From: Dysgonomonas gadei ATCC BAA-286
Lineage (GTDB): Bacteria; Bacteroidota; Bacteroidia; Bacteroidales; Dysgonomonadaceae
Direction of reading: 5' to 3'
NCBI RefSeq assembly: GCF_000213555.1
Contig: NZ_GL891980.1
Span: 434,001 to 498,000, forward strand
DNA length: 64,000 bases
Shown here: positions 54,770 through 63,763 of the stretch, one piece after another
How the letters are laid out: the number at the start of each line of letters is the position of its first letter
Numbering within the stretch: the stretch's first letter is position 1
The notes under the pieces: generated by a model
What the model was told of the DNA's origin: nothing
The model's input: the letters and a program-made list of their open reading frames with translations, nothing else
Database searches by the model: none
Position numbers and translations under genes: made by a program

Positions 54770-55387
54770 CTATTTAGCGGCTTCGGGTTTGTAACGGCTA
54801 TTGAGTAGCTGTATCACATCTTTCGTAATATCATATGAATCCTTCGCCAACAGAATATTATCTAATCCTGTATTACTAAAGATCACCTGATAATTAGCTT
54901 TTTTATTATAATCTTTCAGGCAAACACGAACCGAATCGGTTATCTCCGCATTTACTTTAGCCTGTTTTTTCATATAATCTTCTCTCAACCGTTCTGCTGT
55001 AGCATGAAGGTCAGCCTCCATCTTCTGTATACGGACTTGTTCTTGCTGAGCACGTTCCTGACTTAGAAATACATTGTTATCGATTTTCTTACGGAAATCA
55101 GCTACTTCATTTTCAAATTGGCGTTGTTTGTTATTCAATGTTGCATTGGAACTGTTATACTCTTTCATCAATACATCATTTGCATCTTTGGCGTAATTGT
55201 AATTGATAAGTAAGGAGTCAACATTGACATAAGCTATAGGTAAAACGCCTGTAGAATCACCTTCTGCAAATTTCAGGGATGCAGATCCACCTTCCGTGCT
55301 TTTCTTATTAGAGGTAAAAAATAAAATAAACAATACGATTATTGCAACTGCAAGTACACCGTTAATAACATAAGAGATATTCTTCAT
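54770..55387 (-). CDS. OmpH/Skp-family periplasmic chaperone
   Basis: A 205-residue protein with an N-terminal membrane anchor (residues ~5-25, VINGVLAVAIIVLFILFF) followed by a beta-rich trimerisation part and long coiled-coil arms (NATLNNKQRQFENEVADF). Skp-type chaperones hold outer-membrane proteins during periplasmic transit. Here the helix is not clearly cleaved, so the protein may stay anchored. Promoter TATCTTTG at 55479-55486 (minus strand). Confidence 0.85.
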   Translation of the reverse strand: MKNISYVINGVLAVAIIVLFILFFTSNKKSTEGGSASLKFAEGDSTGVLPIAYVNVDSLLINYNYAKDANDVLMKEYNSSNATLNNKQRQFENEVADFRKKIDNNVFLSQERAQQEQVRIQKMEADLHATAERLREDYMKKQAKVNAEITDSVRVCLKDYNKKANYQVIFSNTGLDNILLAKDSYDITKDVIQLLNSRYKPEAAK

Positions 55388-55478
55388 TTATTTAAATGCA
55401 TTAGTTAATCCTTTTTTAAATACAGAAAATCCGTCAGTACGAGTCTCATTTCCATACCCATTTTTGAGAACGACTTGG

Positions 55479-55486
55479 CAAAGATA
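55479..55486 (-). promoter_or_regulatory. OmpH-like gene promoter, -7 element
   Basis: Minus-strand TATCTTTG (complement of 55479-55486) matches TAnnTTTG; leader of ~85 nt to the ATG at 55387. Confidence 0.5.
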
Positions 55487-55619
55487 TATCTTTATGTTAA
55501 AACAACGCTATATTGAAACCTTTAAAAGATGTAAAAAAATTGCTTTTTATAGGTTATCTATCTAATTTTAGATGTTATTACTAATTAGAGTGGTCATCTA
55601 CTAAAAAATTTAACTGAAT

Positions 55620-57077
55620 ATGACAATAAAAGATTTAAAGCCGAGCGCAGTATGGAACTATTTTTATGAAATAAGCCAGATCCCGCGGCCATCGAAAAAA
55701 GAAGGTAAAATAATAGCTTATCTGCTCGATTTTGCAAAAAAGCATAATCTGGAGGTTAAAAAAGATGATGCCGGAAATGTGCTTATAACCAAGCCTGCGA
55801 CTAAAGGCAAAGAAAATCTTCCGACCGTGATACTTCAGGGACATGTAGATATGGTATGTGAGAAAAACAGCGGTACTGTCCATGATTTTGACAATGACCC
55901 GATAGAGACAGTTGTAGAAGGCAACTGGTTAAAGGCCAAAGGAACAACTCTGGGTGCAGATAACGGCATCGGAGTAGCAGCAGCCCTTGCTATACTTTCA
56001 TCGGATACAATAGAACACGGTAAACTGGAATGCCTGTTCACAGTGGATGAAGAAACAGGTCTGACAGGCGCTTATGCATTAAGTAAAGATTTCCTGAATG
56101 GAGATATTCTTATCAATCTGGACACAGAAGAAGAAGGTGAAGTATATATAGGATGCGCAGGAGGTAAGATAACTACTGCTACATTTACATACAAACCGGA
56201 AAACATTCCTGCAAACTATTTCTGGTTTAAGGCTCAGGTAAAAGGATTGAACGGAGGGCATTCCGGATCGGAAATCCACAAAGGCCTGGGTAATGCAAAT
56301 AAGATACTTAACCGCTATCTATGGGAACTCAGCAAAAAATACGATCTTTCCCTTGCTGAATTTAATGGAGGAAACCTGCATAATGCTATTGCCCGCGAAG
56401 CATATGCTATAGCAGGAGTACCTTATAATAAAAAGGAAGAGGTAATAGTGGCATTGAATACACTGGCTCCGGAAATCGAAGCTGAGTTGAAAAGCATAGA
56501 CCCAAATCTGAAAATGACAGTGGAATCGACTGATGCTCCATCGTTTATTATAGACAAAGATACAACTAACAATCTGCTGAACGCACTATACGCCTGCCCT
56601 CATGGTGTACTGGGCATGAGTTTCGAAATACCGGGATTGGTGGAAACATCCACAAATCTGGCTTCCGTGAAAATGAAAGAGGGAAATACGATCCTGATAA
56701 CTACAAGCCAGAGAAGTTCTACAAATTCACTGAAAGATGATGCAGGAGATATAGTCAATGCTGTATTCACTCTTGCGAAAGCTGATGTGGTACACTCGGC
56801 CGGATATCCGGGGTGGAGACCTAATCCGGATTCTAAAGTATTGGGTGTAGCTAAAGATGCTTACAAGAAGTTATTTGACAAAGAGCCGGAAATAATGGCG
56901 ATCCATGCCGGTCTCGAATGCGGACTTTTCCTCGAAAAATATCCGCATCTGGACATGATCTCATGTGGACCTACAATCCGTAATGCCCATTCGCCGGAAG
57001 AACAGGTTGAAATCCCTTCTGTTGAAAAATGGTGGGTTTTCTTACTGGAAATATTGAAGAACATTCCTGCTAAATAA
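55620..57077 (+). CDS. pepD: Aminoacyl-histidine dipeptidase (PepD)
   Basis: A 485-residue di-zinc M20 peptidase cleaving Xaa-His dipeptides such as carnosine. Zinc and catalytic residues are visible in LQGHVDMVCEK, GADNGIGVAAAL and VDEETGLTGA; the lid/dimerisation domain contains LNGGHSGSEIHKG and the last ligand region is AIHAGLECGLF. Full length. Monocistronic with a strong terminator. Confidence 0.94.
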   Translation: MTIKDLKPSAVWNYFYEISQIPRPSKKEGKIIAYLLDFAKKHNLEVKKDDAGNVLITKPATKGKENLPTVILQGHVDMVCEKNSGTVHDFDNDPIETVVEGNWLKAKGTTLGADNGIGVAAALAILSSDTIEHGKLECLFTVDEETGLTGAYALSKDFLNGDILINLDTEEEGEVYIGCAGGKITTATFTYKPENIPANYFWFKAQVKGLNGGHSGSEIHKGLGNANKILNRYLWELSKKYDLSLAEFNGGNLHNAIAREAYAIAGVPYNKKEEVIVALNTLAPEIEAELKSIDPNLKMTVESTDAPSFIIDKDTTNNLLNALYACPHGVLGMSFEIPGLVETSTNLASVKMKEGNTILITTSQRSSTNSLKDDAGDIVNAVFTLAKADVVHSAGYPGWRPNPDSKVLGVAKDAYKKLFDKEPEIMAIHAGLECGLFLEKYPHLDMISCGPTIRNAHSPEEQVEIPSVEKWWVFLLEILKNIPAK

Positions 57078-57123
57078 TATCAGGTACATTATTTTGATAT
57101 ATAATACCTGAAATAAAGGAATT

Positions 57124-57164
57124 TGCCGTGCCGATAGTAATATGCTTATTGGCACGGCATTTTT
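57124..57164 (+). terminator. Rho-independent terminator after pepD
   Basis: Perfect 9-bp stem TGCCGTGCC (57124-57132) with GGCACGGCA (57151-57159), then TTTTT. A weaker CAGGTA/TACCTG stem (57081-57086, 57105-57110) precedes it. Confidence 0.85.
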
Positions 57165-57231
57165 CATAAAAGGATGTGTTGATATATTTTAATATTCGAT
57201 TAATTTCGACTACACTTCGTTTCGTCAGAAT

Positions 57232-57466
57232 GTTCATTTTGGCATTGCCCAAAACGAACCAAAAGGCTAGCGCTTCGTTCCTCGGGTACCCGTCAGGAGA
57301 GAAAGGCTAAAAAACGAAAACGTGTTTGAGCTTATCCGAGTATACGGATTATACAAACCTTGGAGCGAGTTTTTTCGTTTAGTCGTCTCTTCTGCTAACG
57401 GGTCGGCCTTTGAAGCAGGGCGCTAAAGCGTTTTTGGTTCCTTTTGCGGCTTTGGGCAAAAGGGAC
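57232..57466. repeat. Giant imperfect hairpin (~235 nt)
   Basis: The two halves are imperfect inverted copies with a tip at ~57330-57350 (ATCCG / CGGAT around TATAC). Matched blocks, outer to inner, include TTTTG / CAAAA, GAACCAAAA (57256-57264) / TTTTGGTTC (57432-57440), AGCGC / GCGCT, ACCCGT (57288-57293) / ACGGGT (57398-57403), AAACGAAAA / TTTTCGTTT and GTTTG / CAAAC. No coding frame. It occupies half of the 482-nt spacer before the acyltransferase gene. Confidence 0.7.
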
Positions 57467-57472
57467 ACAAGC

Positions 57473-57510
57473 AATCTTCGATTGCGCGTAGCAGAAAACA
57501 ATCGAAGATT
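57473..57510 (+). repeat. Perfect 12-bp stem-loop
   Basis: AATCTTCGATTG (57473-57484) pairs with CAATCGAAGATT (57499-57510) across a 14-nt loop, 49 nt before the acyltransferase ATG. No T-run follows, so it is not a normal terminator; a regulatory hairpin in the 5' leader is possible. Confidence 0.65.
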
Positions 57511-57559
57511 AAAACAAAAACAGAAAATACCAATATAAAACACTAATTAAGACAAAAAA

Positions 57560-58624
57560 ATGAAAGGAGAAAGAGTATTCAGTCTCGATTTGCTCAGAGT
57601 ATTAGCCTGCTATATGGTAATACAGGTACACGCCGGTGAATTTTACTATATCGGAGACGGAGGAACCATCGTAAGTGGAGATGATGCATTTTGGGTCAAC
57701 ATCTACAATTCATTGTTCAGAACAGCAGTACCCTTGTTTATAATGATTACAGGCTATTTTGTCCTGCCTGTCAAGGAACAAATGAATGTGTTCTTCAAGA
57801 AACGTTTCACACGTGTATTAATTCCGTTTATCGTATGGTGTGTACTATATGCACTTTATGCTTTCACTATGGGCAAGACCGATATAGAAGGCATGTTTAC
57901 CAATATAGCTAAAATCCCGGTTAACTATGGAGTGGAAGTCGGACATCTTTGGTACATCTATATGCTGATCGGATTATACCTATTCTTCCCTATTATATCT
58001 CCCTGGCTGAATAGCGCATCGCGCAGCAGCCTGCATTTTTACCTCATTATATGGGCAGCTACATTACTCCTCCCTTATATACATCAGGTATTCCCCGAGG
58101 TATTGGGAGAATGTTACTGGAATCCGACATCCCTGCTATATTACTTTACCGGATTTCTCGGATTCGCCATACTGGGTTTCTATCTCAAAAAATTCTGTAT
58201 AGCAAAGAGTAAATTGGACCTGCCAATAGGATTCTCCTTAATTATAATTGGATACATCGTTACCTATTCACTTTTTGCCAACAGGCTCAATACACAAGAA
58301 TTAGTATCTGATCTGGAATTGTCGTGGAACTATGGGACCATCAATGTGGCAATGATGGCTTTAGGACTATTTTTAGTTATAAAGAATATCAAATACAGAA
58401 AAGATACTATTCTAAAAAAAGTGATAACCAGTATCTCCGTCTTGAGCTACGGGATATACCTAGTACATATAATAGTATTAAATTTCTTTTTCTGGGCTTT
58501 TAACGATGTTTTTGCATCAGCCGCGATAAAAATTCCCCTACTTACCATATGCACGTTTCTGGCATCTTATATTATTATAAAAGTAATTTCATATCTGCCA
58601 AAAAACAAATATATTATAGGTTAA
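57560..58624 (+). CDS. Acyltransferase 3 family membrane protein
   Basis: A 354-residue protein with about ten transmembrane helices, starting RVFSLDLLRVLACYMVIQVH; the conserved acyltransferase 3 His is in VIQVHAGEF, and FMITGYFVLP follows. Such proteins O-acetylate or otherwise acylate surface sugars. It is not in the capsule operon; its spacer carries the giant hairpin and a perfect stem-loop. Confidence 0.85.
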   Translation: MKGERVFSLDLLRVLACYMVIQVHAGEFYYIGDGGTIVSGDDAFWVNIYNSLFRTAVPLFIMITGYFVLPVKEQMNVFFKKRFTRVLIPFIVWCVLYALYAFTMGKTDIEGMFTNIAKIPVNYGVEVGHLWYIYMLIGLYLFFPIISPWLNSASRSSLHFYLIIWAATLLLPYIHQVFPEVLGECYWNPTSLLYYFTGFLGFAILGFYLKKFCIAKSKLDLPIGFSLIIIGYIVTYSLFANRLNTQELVSDLELSWNYGTINVAMMALGLFLVIKNIKYRKDTILKKVITSISVLSYGIYLVHIIVLNFFFWAFNDVFASAAIKIPLLTICTFLASYIIIKVISYLPKNKYIIG

Positions 58625-58749
58625 TAGTATCTTTGTATTACCAGAACCTTGTTACTTTTTAAATATAACAAATATATTTATCTATACAATAAAGCATTGT
58701 TTTGCAGCTCTTTGAAATGATAAAAAGTAATAAATAAAAAACAAAAAAC

Positions 58750-59035
58750 TGTTACCTTTGTTACCTTTTAACAAGTAGTAAGTTTTAAGTTATATGAGAT
58801 ACGAGTAGACAAGACACGGGATACAAGTTGTTAACTGATGACTGTTCACTGAAAAAAGTGTTACCTTTGTTACCTTTTAACAGTTACGAGTTACTACGCC
58901 CTGCGGGCAGTTACAAGTAAACGAGATACAAGTTGTTAACTACTAACTGACGAGATGCTTCGCTCTGCTCAGCATGACAAGGGTATTATTAATTATTAAT
59001 TCTTAATTGTTTTCTTTGTTACTTTTGTTACCTTT
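58750..59035 (+). repeat. Modular intergenic repeat, copy C
   Basis: Fills most of the 457-nt spacer before the DsbA-family gene. Two successive modules (58750-58857 and 58859-58950) each begin GTTACCTTTGTTACCTTTTAA and carry ACAAG and TACAAGTTGTTAACT words; the first also has TGATGACTG. A third start (GTTACTTTTGTTACC, 59018-59032) leads to the gene. Extra inserts: CCCTGCGGGCAG (58899-58910), GATGCTTCGCTCTGCTCAGC (58954-58973) and a TTAATTATTAATTCTTAATT string. It lacks the CACAAAGG hairpin of copies A and B. Confidence 0.8.
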
Positions 59036-59081
59036 TAAAACTTACAAAACTAGTTATCAACAATATAAAAAAACGTCAATA

Positions 59082-59807
59082 ATGAACAAAATGAAAATAG
59101 ATATATGGTCAGATATAGCCTGCCCGTATTGTTACATAGGAAAGCGAAAATTAGAAATGGCCTTAAACCTGTTTCCTCATAGAGACAACGTAGAACTTGT
59201 CTGGCATAGTTATGAATTAGACCCCGAACTCCCTAAAGAAACTCTGGAGTCGAAAATCTATGGATATTTCGCGGCCAAGTATCAGATGAGTGTAAATGAG
59301 GCTCATGAAACAATGGTAAATACGGCTAAACTGGCAAAGGAAGTCGGATTAAATTATGATTACGACAATCTTATCGTGGCTAATACGTCCGATGCCCTCC
59401 GTCTGGTGAAGCTGGCAAATGAATCGGGACTGGCAACCGAAGCCGAAGAGGTACTCTTCGATGCGTATTTTGTGAAAGGTGCAGACATAAGCGACAACAG
59501 CATTCTGGTGAAATTGGGGACACAAATAGGACTGACAGAGAAATCCATTGTAGAAATGCTGGACAGCGATAAATATATGGACAAGATAAAAGAGGATATC
59601 GAATATAGTGAAAACGAACTTAATCTTGAATATATCCCTTTCTATGTATTCAACAACAAGCAAATAGTGCAGGGTTCCATTCCTGTTGAAGATTATCTGG
59701 AGGTATTGACGAAAGCATATGCCGAATGGGAACAAAACGGTGTATCCAGCGAAAAAGGAGAAATCATAAGCGGGCAATCCTGTTCTATAGATGGCGTTTG
59801 CAGTTGA
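59082..59807 (+). CDS. DsbA family oxidoreductase (FrnE-like)
   Basis: A 241-residue cytoplasmic thioredoxin-fold protein with the CPYC active site near residue 17 (IWSDIACPYCYIGKRKLE), a helical insert and QIVQGSIPVEDY containing the cis-Pro region. FrnE-like proteins act in disulfide chemistry or polyketide-linked reactions; the real substrate is unknown. Start at the ATG at 59082 (MNKMKIDIW); upstream in-frame codons are inside repeat copy C. A Cys-rich C-terminus (SCSIDGVCS) is notable. Confidence 0.85.
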   Translation: MNKMKIDIWSDIACPYCYIGKRKLEMALNLFPHRDNVELVWHSYELDPELPKETLESKIYGYFAAKYQMSVNEAHETMVNTAKLAKEVGLNYDYDNLIVANTSDALRLVKLANESGLATEAEEVLFDAYFVKGADISDNSILVKLGTQIGLTEKSIVEMLDSDKYMDKIKEDIEYSENELNLEYIPFYVFNNKQIVQGSIPVEDYLEVLTKAYAEWEQNGVSSEKGEIISGQSCSIDGVCS

Positions 59808-59975
59808 ATCACAAACCACCCGGTGGCTTTGATAAAAGGAAATGTCTCGCATAAAAATGAAAATAGGTTGATAGTGGAATAATAAGGACCTCATGAAATC
59901 CGTTATAATGGTTGTAAAAATAATATCCACCGAATTTACTTTCCGGTTCGGCGAACATATATAGGGAAGAAGAAT

Positions 59976-60389
59976 ATGTGGAAATACTATGCTCTTTTAT
60001 CAGCCATATTTGCTGCGCTCACAGCCGTTTTAGCCAAAGTTGGAGTGAAAGATATCAATGGAAATCTGGCTACTGCTATCCGGACATCAGTTGTACTCTT
60101 CTTAGCTTGGGGTATCGTCTTTTTCAGCGGTCATCTGAAAGATGCAAAGGAATTAAGTAAAGTCAACCTTGTTTTTTTGATTTTGTCGGGATTAGCCACA
60201 GGACTTTCATGGATATTTTATTTTAAGGCTCTGGAGACAGGCGATGTATCGAAAGTTGCGCCGATTGATAAATTGAGCATTGTTTTTGTAATGGTGCTGG
60301 CATTTATTTTCCTGAAAGAACCAATAGATATAAAAACTATTGCCGGCGGAACATTGATCCTCGCCGGGACAATAGTGCTAATTTGGTAG
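59976..60389 (+). CDS. EamA-type permease, single-domain form
   Basis: A 137-residue membrane protein with five hydrophobic helices: one EamA (DMT) repeat, half the size of the common ten-helix exporter. The motif FLKEPIDIKTIAGGTLILAG closes the domain. It must dimerise to form a transporter. Possible substrates are small metabolites; not determinable. 45 nt precede the next gene, suggesting cotranscription. Confidence 0.8.
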   Translation: MWKYYALLSAIFAALTAVLAKVGVKDINGNLATAIRTSVVLFLAWGIVFFSGHLKDAKELSKVNLVFLILSGLATGLSWIFYFKALETGDVSKVAPIDKLSIVFVMVLAFIFLKEPIDIKTIAGGTLILAGTIVLIW

Positions 60390-60433
60390 TAAAGTTATGA
60401 TTATATGTTTAATTACATCAATAGAAAAGCGAT

Positions 60434-61189
60434 ATGGCATTGAAAGAAGAATTTGAGCGGCAAGGAAATTGGCTTTTCCGCTATAGGGGTATATTACCCA
60501 TTATCATCCTGTTTATAGGCGCATATTTATATTTGCAGACGGAAATATACCCTGAGACATTTATACTCGAAGGAACTCTTTACGAAGCATATTATGAGGT
60601 GGTATGCCTGGTTATAAGCCTGTTAGGGTTAGGTATCCGTATTTATACCGTAGGATATACACCGGAAAATACGTCGGGCAGGAACACTGCCAACGGGCAA
60701 GTTGCGGATACACTCAATACCACCGGCGTGTATTCTGTTGTAAGGCATCCGCTTTATCTGGGAAATTTTTTAATGTGGTTAGGAGTATGCCTGCTGACCG
60801 GCAACCTGTGGTTTATTATTGCCTTTTGCCTTCTATACTGGGTTTACTACGAAAGAATCATGTTTGCGGAAGAACAATTCCTAAGCAGGAAATTCGGAAC
60901 AGTTTACAGTGAATGGGCAAACAAGACTCCAGCTTTTTTACCGGACTTCGGGCTGTTTATAAAACCGTCATTATCGTTTAGCTGGAAAAAAGTATTGAAA
61001 AAAGAGAAGAACGGGTTGCTCGCCTTGTTTCTGATATTCTGTGCTTTCGATTTGTCCGGAGAATGGGTGGAACATCAGAATGCCTATAATTACTTTCTCA
61101 TTATAACGTGCCTGATAAGTATAATCTCTTATTGCGTATTGAAATATTTGAAAAAGAAAACCGGAGTTTTAAATGAAGCCGGCCGATAA
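60434..61189 (+). CDS. ICMT-like membrane methyltransferase family protein
   Basis: A 251-residue membrane protein of the isoprenylcysteine carboxyl methyltransferase/PEMT-like fold. The SAM/substrate signature is GVYSVVRHPLYLGNFLMWLG (~residues 96-115), with YYERIMFAEEQFL after it. Bacterial members may methylate lipids or quinones; the substrate is unknown. Two extra C-terminal helices occur. Confidence 0.75.
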   Translation: MALKEEFERQGNWLFRYRGILPIIILFIGAYLYLQTEIYPETFILEGTLYEAYYEVVCLVISLLGLGIRIYTVGYTPENTSGRNTANGQVADTLNTTGVYSVVRHPLYLGNFLMWLGVCLLTGNLWFIIAFCLLYWVYYERIMFAEEQFLSRKFGTVYSEWANKTPAFLPDFGLFIKPSLSFSWKKVLKKEKNGLLALFLIFCAFDLSGEWVEHQNAYNYFLIITCLISIISYCVLKYLKKKTGVLNEAGR

Positions 61190-61324
61190 AATATATCTTT
61201 TACATTTATCTGAAATTTGGTATGGCGAGATAAAAATGACAGAGTACACGAATCATTAATTATGAGTTATAAAATAACGGGAACTAATTGCAAATTAAAG
61301 AAACTGCTTTATCTGTTGTTTCCT

Positions 61325-62719
61325 ATGAAAAGGCTGGCAAGGGGGATTATTCTATTCTCCGTTTTCCTTTCGATATTCAGCTGCTGTAAAGATGGAGATG
61401 ATTTTTCGGACGACAAGAGCCTGGACCTCTCATTCTCGAGCGATACAATCAGTTTCGATACCGTATTTACGACTATCGGTTCTGCGACTCGCCAGTTTAA
61501 AATATATAATAAGAACAGCAAATCACTCGTGATAGGCTCGGTAGAATTGATGAACCCGGCAAAAAGCGGATTCAGAATGAATATCGACGGAGAAAAAGGA
61601 ACGAAGCTCTCAAATGTAGAAATACTGAAAAAAGACAGTCTTTTTGGATTCATAGAAGTTACTGTGAATCCTACGGATAATGAAAATCCGCTGTTGATAC
61701 GCGATTCTATCAGATTCGAAACAAACGGAAATATCCAATATCTGCAACTGGAAGCTGTAGGACAGGATGTCTATATATGGAAAGGCGGACGGATTACCCA
61801 AGACTCTGTAATTGCAGGCAAGAAGCCGCTCCTTGTATATGACTCCATCGTGATCGATAAAGGGGTTACGGCGACAATGGCTGAAGGCACCAAAGTCTTT
61901 TTCAGGAATAATGCTTCTATCCGGATACACGGGACACTCATAGCTAACGGGATAATAGAAAAGCCTGTTATTTTCAGAGGAGACCGCTTTGATAAAATTG
62001 AAGCAGATATACCTTACGACAACGTTCCGGGACAATGGGATGGGGTATATTTTTATCCCGAAAGTTACAACAACCAACTTGAAAATATAAATATACGGAA
62101 TGCCACAAAAGGTATAACATTCCATGCATCAGATATACAATATAAAAAAGCGACCTTATTGAATGCAGTTGTACAAAACACATTGGAATATGGGGTATCA
62201 GCTACAAACAGTAATATTGACGGGGGGAACTGCCTGTTTGTCAACTCGAAAGGAGCTGCATTGAATCTCAATGGAGGAAAATATTCATTCCTGCATTGTA
62301 CTATCGCCAATTATTTCAGATGGTCGGCAAGGACCGTGGAAAGTCTGGTAATAAGCAATAGTAAAGAGACACCGCTAGCTCAATGTGACTTTATGAACTC
62401 TATCATTTACGGTTCATTGAACAGAGAATTCTTAATGAATAGAAACGCTGACGCAGTCTACAATCATCAGTTCATAAACTGCCTGATAAAAGGTACGGAG
62501 ATTTCAGACTCGCACTTTGAAAATATAATATGGAATAAAGACCCTCTATTCAAAGACTTAAATACGGAAGGTATCTATTCATACAACTTTGAGTTACAGG
62601 AATCATCTCCGGCCATAGATAAAGCTGATAAAACATACTCAAAAGGATTACCTTTTGATTTGCGGGGTAAATCCCGTCAGGATTCCCCCGATATTGGTTG
62701 TTATGAGCGGGTTAAGTAA
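61325..62719 (+). CDS. Right-handed beta-helix lipoprotein
   Basis: A 464-residue lipoprotein starting at the ATG at 61325 (MKRLARGII), which gives a signal peptide with lipobox FSC (Cys 19); the longer upstream frame gives none. The body has an N-terminal Ig-like part (SKSLVIGSVELMNPAKSGF) and a C-terminal parallel beta-helix (VPGQWDGVYFYPESYNNQ, then many Asn/Gly turns). It resembles conserved Bacteroidetes surface lipoproteins of unknown function. It overlaps the next gene by 17 nt. Confidence 0.75.
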   Translation: MKRLARGIILFSVFLSIFSCCKDGDDFSDDKSLDLSFSSDTISFDTVFTTIGSATRQFKIYNKNSKSLVIGSVELMNPAKSGFRMNIDGEKGTKLSNVEILKKDSLFGFIEVTVNPTDNENPLLIRDSIRFETNGNIQYLQLEAVGQDVYIWKGGRITQDSVIAGKKPLLVYDSIVIDKGVTATMAEGTKVFFRNNASIRIHGTLIANGIIEKPVIFRGDRFDKIEADIPYDNVPGQWDGVYFYPESYNNQLENINIRNATKGITFHASDIQYKKATLLNAVVQNTLEYGVSATNSNIDGGNCLFVNSKGAALNLNGGKYSFLHCTIANYFRWSARTVESLVISNSKETPLAQCDFMNSIIYGSLNREFLMNRNADAVYNHQFINCLIKGTEISDSHFENIIWNKDPLFKDLNTEGIYSYNFELQESSPAIDKADKTYSKGLPFDLRGKSRQDSPDIGCYERVK

Positions 62720-63758
62720 ACGTTGGAGGATATTACAGGGCATTATATTGCTACTGATAATCAGTATGCAAGTGAATGCACAGGAAAATTTCCGTATCAT
62801 GTTCTACAATGTAGAGAACATGTACGACATAAAAGACAACCCGGAGACAAACGATGACGACCTTACTCCAAGCGGTCAATTGCACTGGACAAGCTATCGG
62901 TATTGGAAGAAACTGAACGATATAAGCACGGTAATATCATCTGTTGGTGACGATAGATACCCTCCTGCATTAGTCGGTATATGCGAAGTAGAAAATGATT
63001 CTGTACTGTTCGACCTTACCAGAAGAGCCGGATTAAGGAAACATAAGTATGAATATATAATCACCAACTCCAAAGATAACAGAGGGTCGAATACTGCCCT
63101 ACTCTATCAGCGGGACCAGATAAAGATAATAAGTAAAAGGTCTTATACCCCTACACTGGAATCAGACCCATCGAAAACAACGCGGGATATACTCCATGTT
63201 ACAGGGAAAGTCATTAACGATGAGATATTAGATATATTTGTTTGCCACTTCCCTTCACGGCGTGAGGGGATCAAAAGGACAAGACCCGACCGTATCCGGT
63301 GTGCAGAACTCTTGAGACTGAAAGCAGACAGCCTTTTCCGTATACGGAAGAAAGCGAATATAATTATTATGGGTGATTTCAACGACTATCCGAATGATAT
63401 AAGCCTATCCGAAAGTCTTGGTGCGCATAGCATCAAATCCCCGGTTACGGACAAAAACTTATACAATATGTTTTATCATCGTCTGGGCGAGAAAAATGCA
63501 GGTTCCTATAAATATAAGGGAAAGTGGAACTTTATAGATCAATTTATTATAAGTGGAAACCTGTTGAAACCCTCTTGTAAAATTTCGATAAAAGATAAAG
63601 ATGCACATATTTACTCTGCATCGTTCCTCTTGCACGATGATAATACAAAGTCCGGAGGTGGCGGACAGAAACCATTGCGTACTTACTCAGGATTTAAATA
63701 TCCGGGCGGGTACAGCGACCATCTACCAATCTATATGGATTTGATTATTAAAGACTAA
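62703..63758 (+). CDS. Secreted endonuclease/exonuclease/phosphatase family protein
   Basis: A 351-residue EEP-fold protein starting at the ATG at 62703 with a signal peptide ending near NAQE. Catalytic regions: FYNVENMYD, ICEVENDSV (metal-binding Glu), MGDFNDYP (Asp/Asn) and the terminal GYSDHLPI (His). It may hydrolyse nucleic acids, phospholipids or sugar phosphates outside the cell. Cotranscribed with the beta-helix lipoprotein gene upstream and the GT14 gene 5 nt downstream. Confidence 0.85.
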   Translation: MSGLSKRWRILQGIILLLIISMQVNAQENFRIMFYNVENMYDIKDNPETNDDDLTPSGQLHWTSYRYWKKLNDISTVISSVGDDRYPPALVGICEVENDSVLFDLTRRAGLRKHKYEYIITNSKDNRGSNTALLYQRDQIKIISKRSYTPTLESDPSKTTRDILHVTGKVINDEILDIFVCHFPSRREGIKRTRPDRIRCAELLRLKADSLFRIRKKANIIIMGDFNDYPNDISLSESLGAHSIKSPVTDKNLYNMFYHRLGEKNAGSYKYKGKWNFIDQFIISGNLLKPSCKISIKDKDAHIYSASFLLHDDNTKSGGGGQKPLRTYSGFKYPGGYSDHLPIYMDLIIKD

Positions 63759-63763
63759 AGAAA

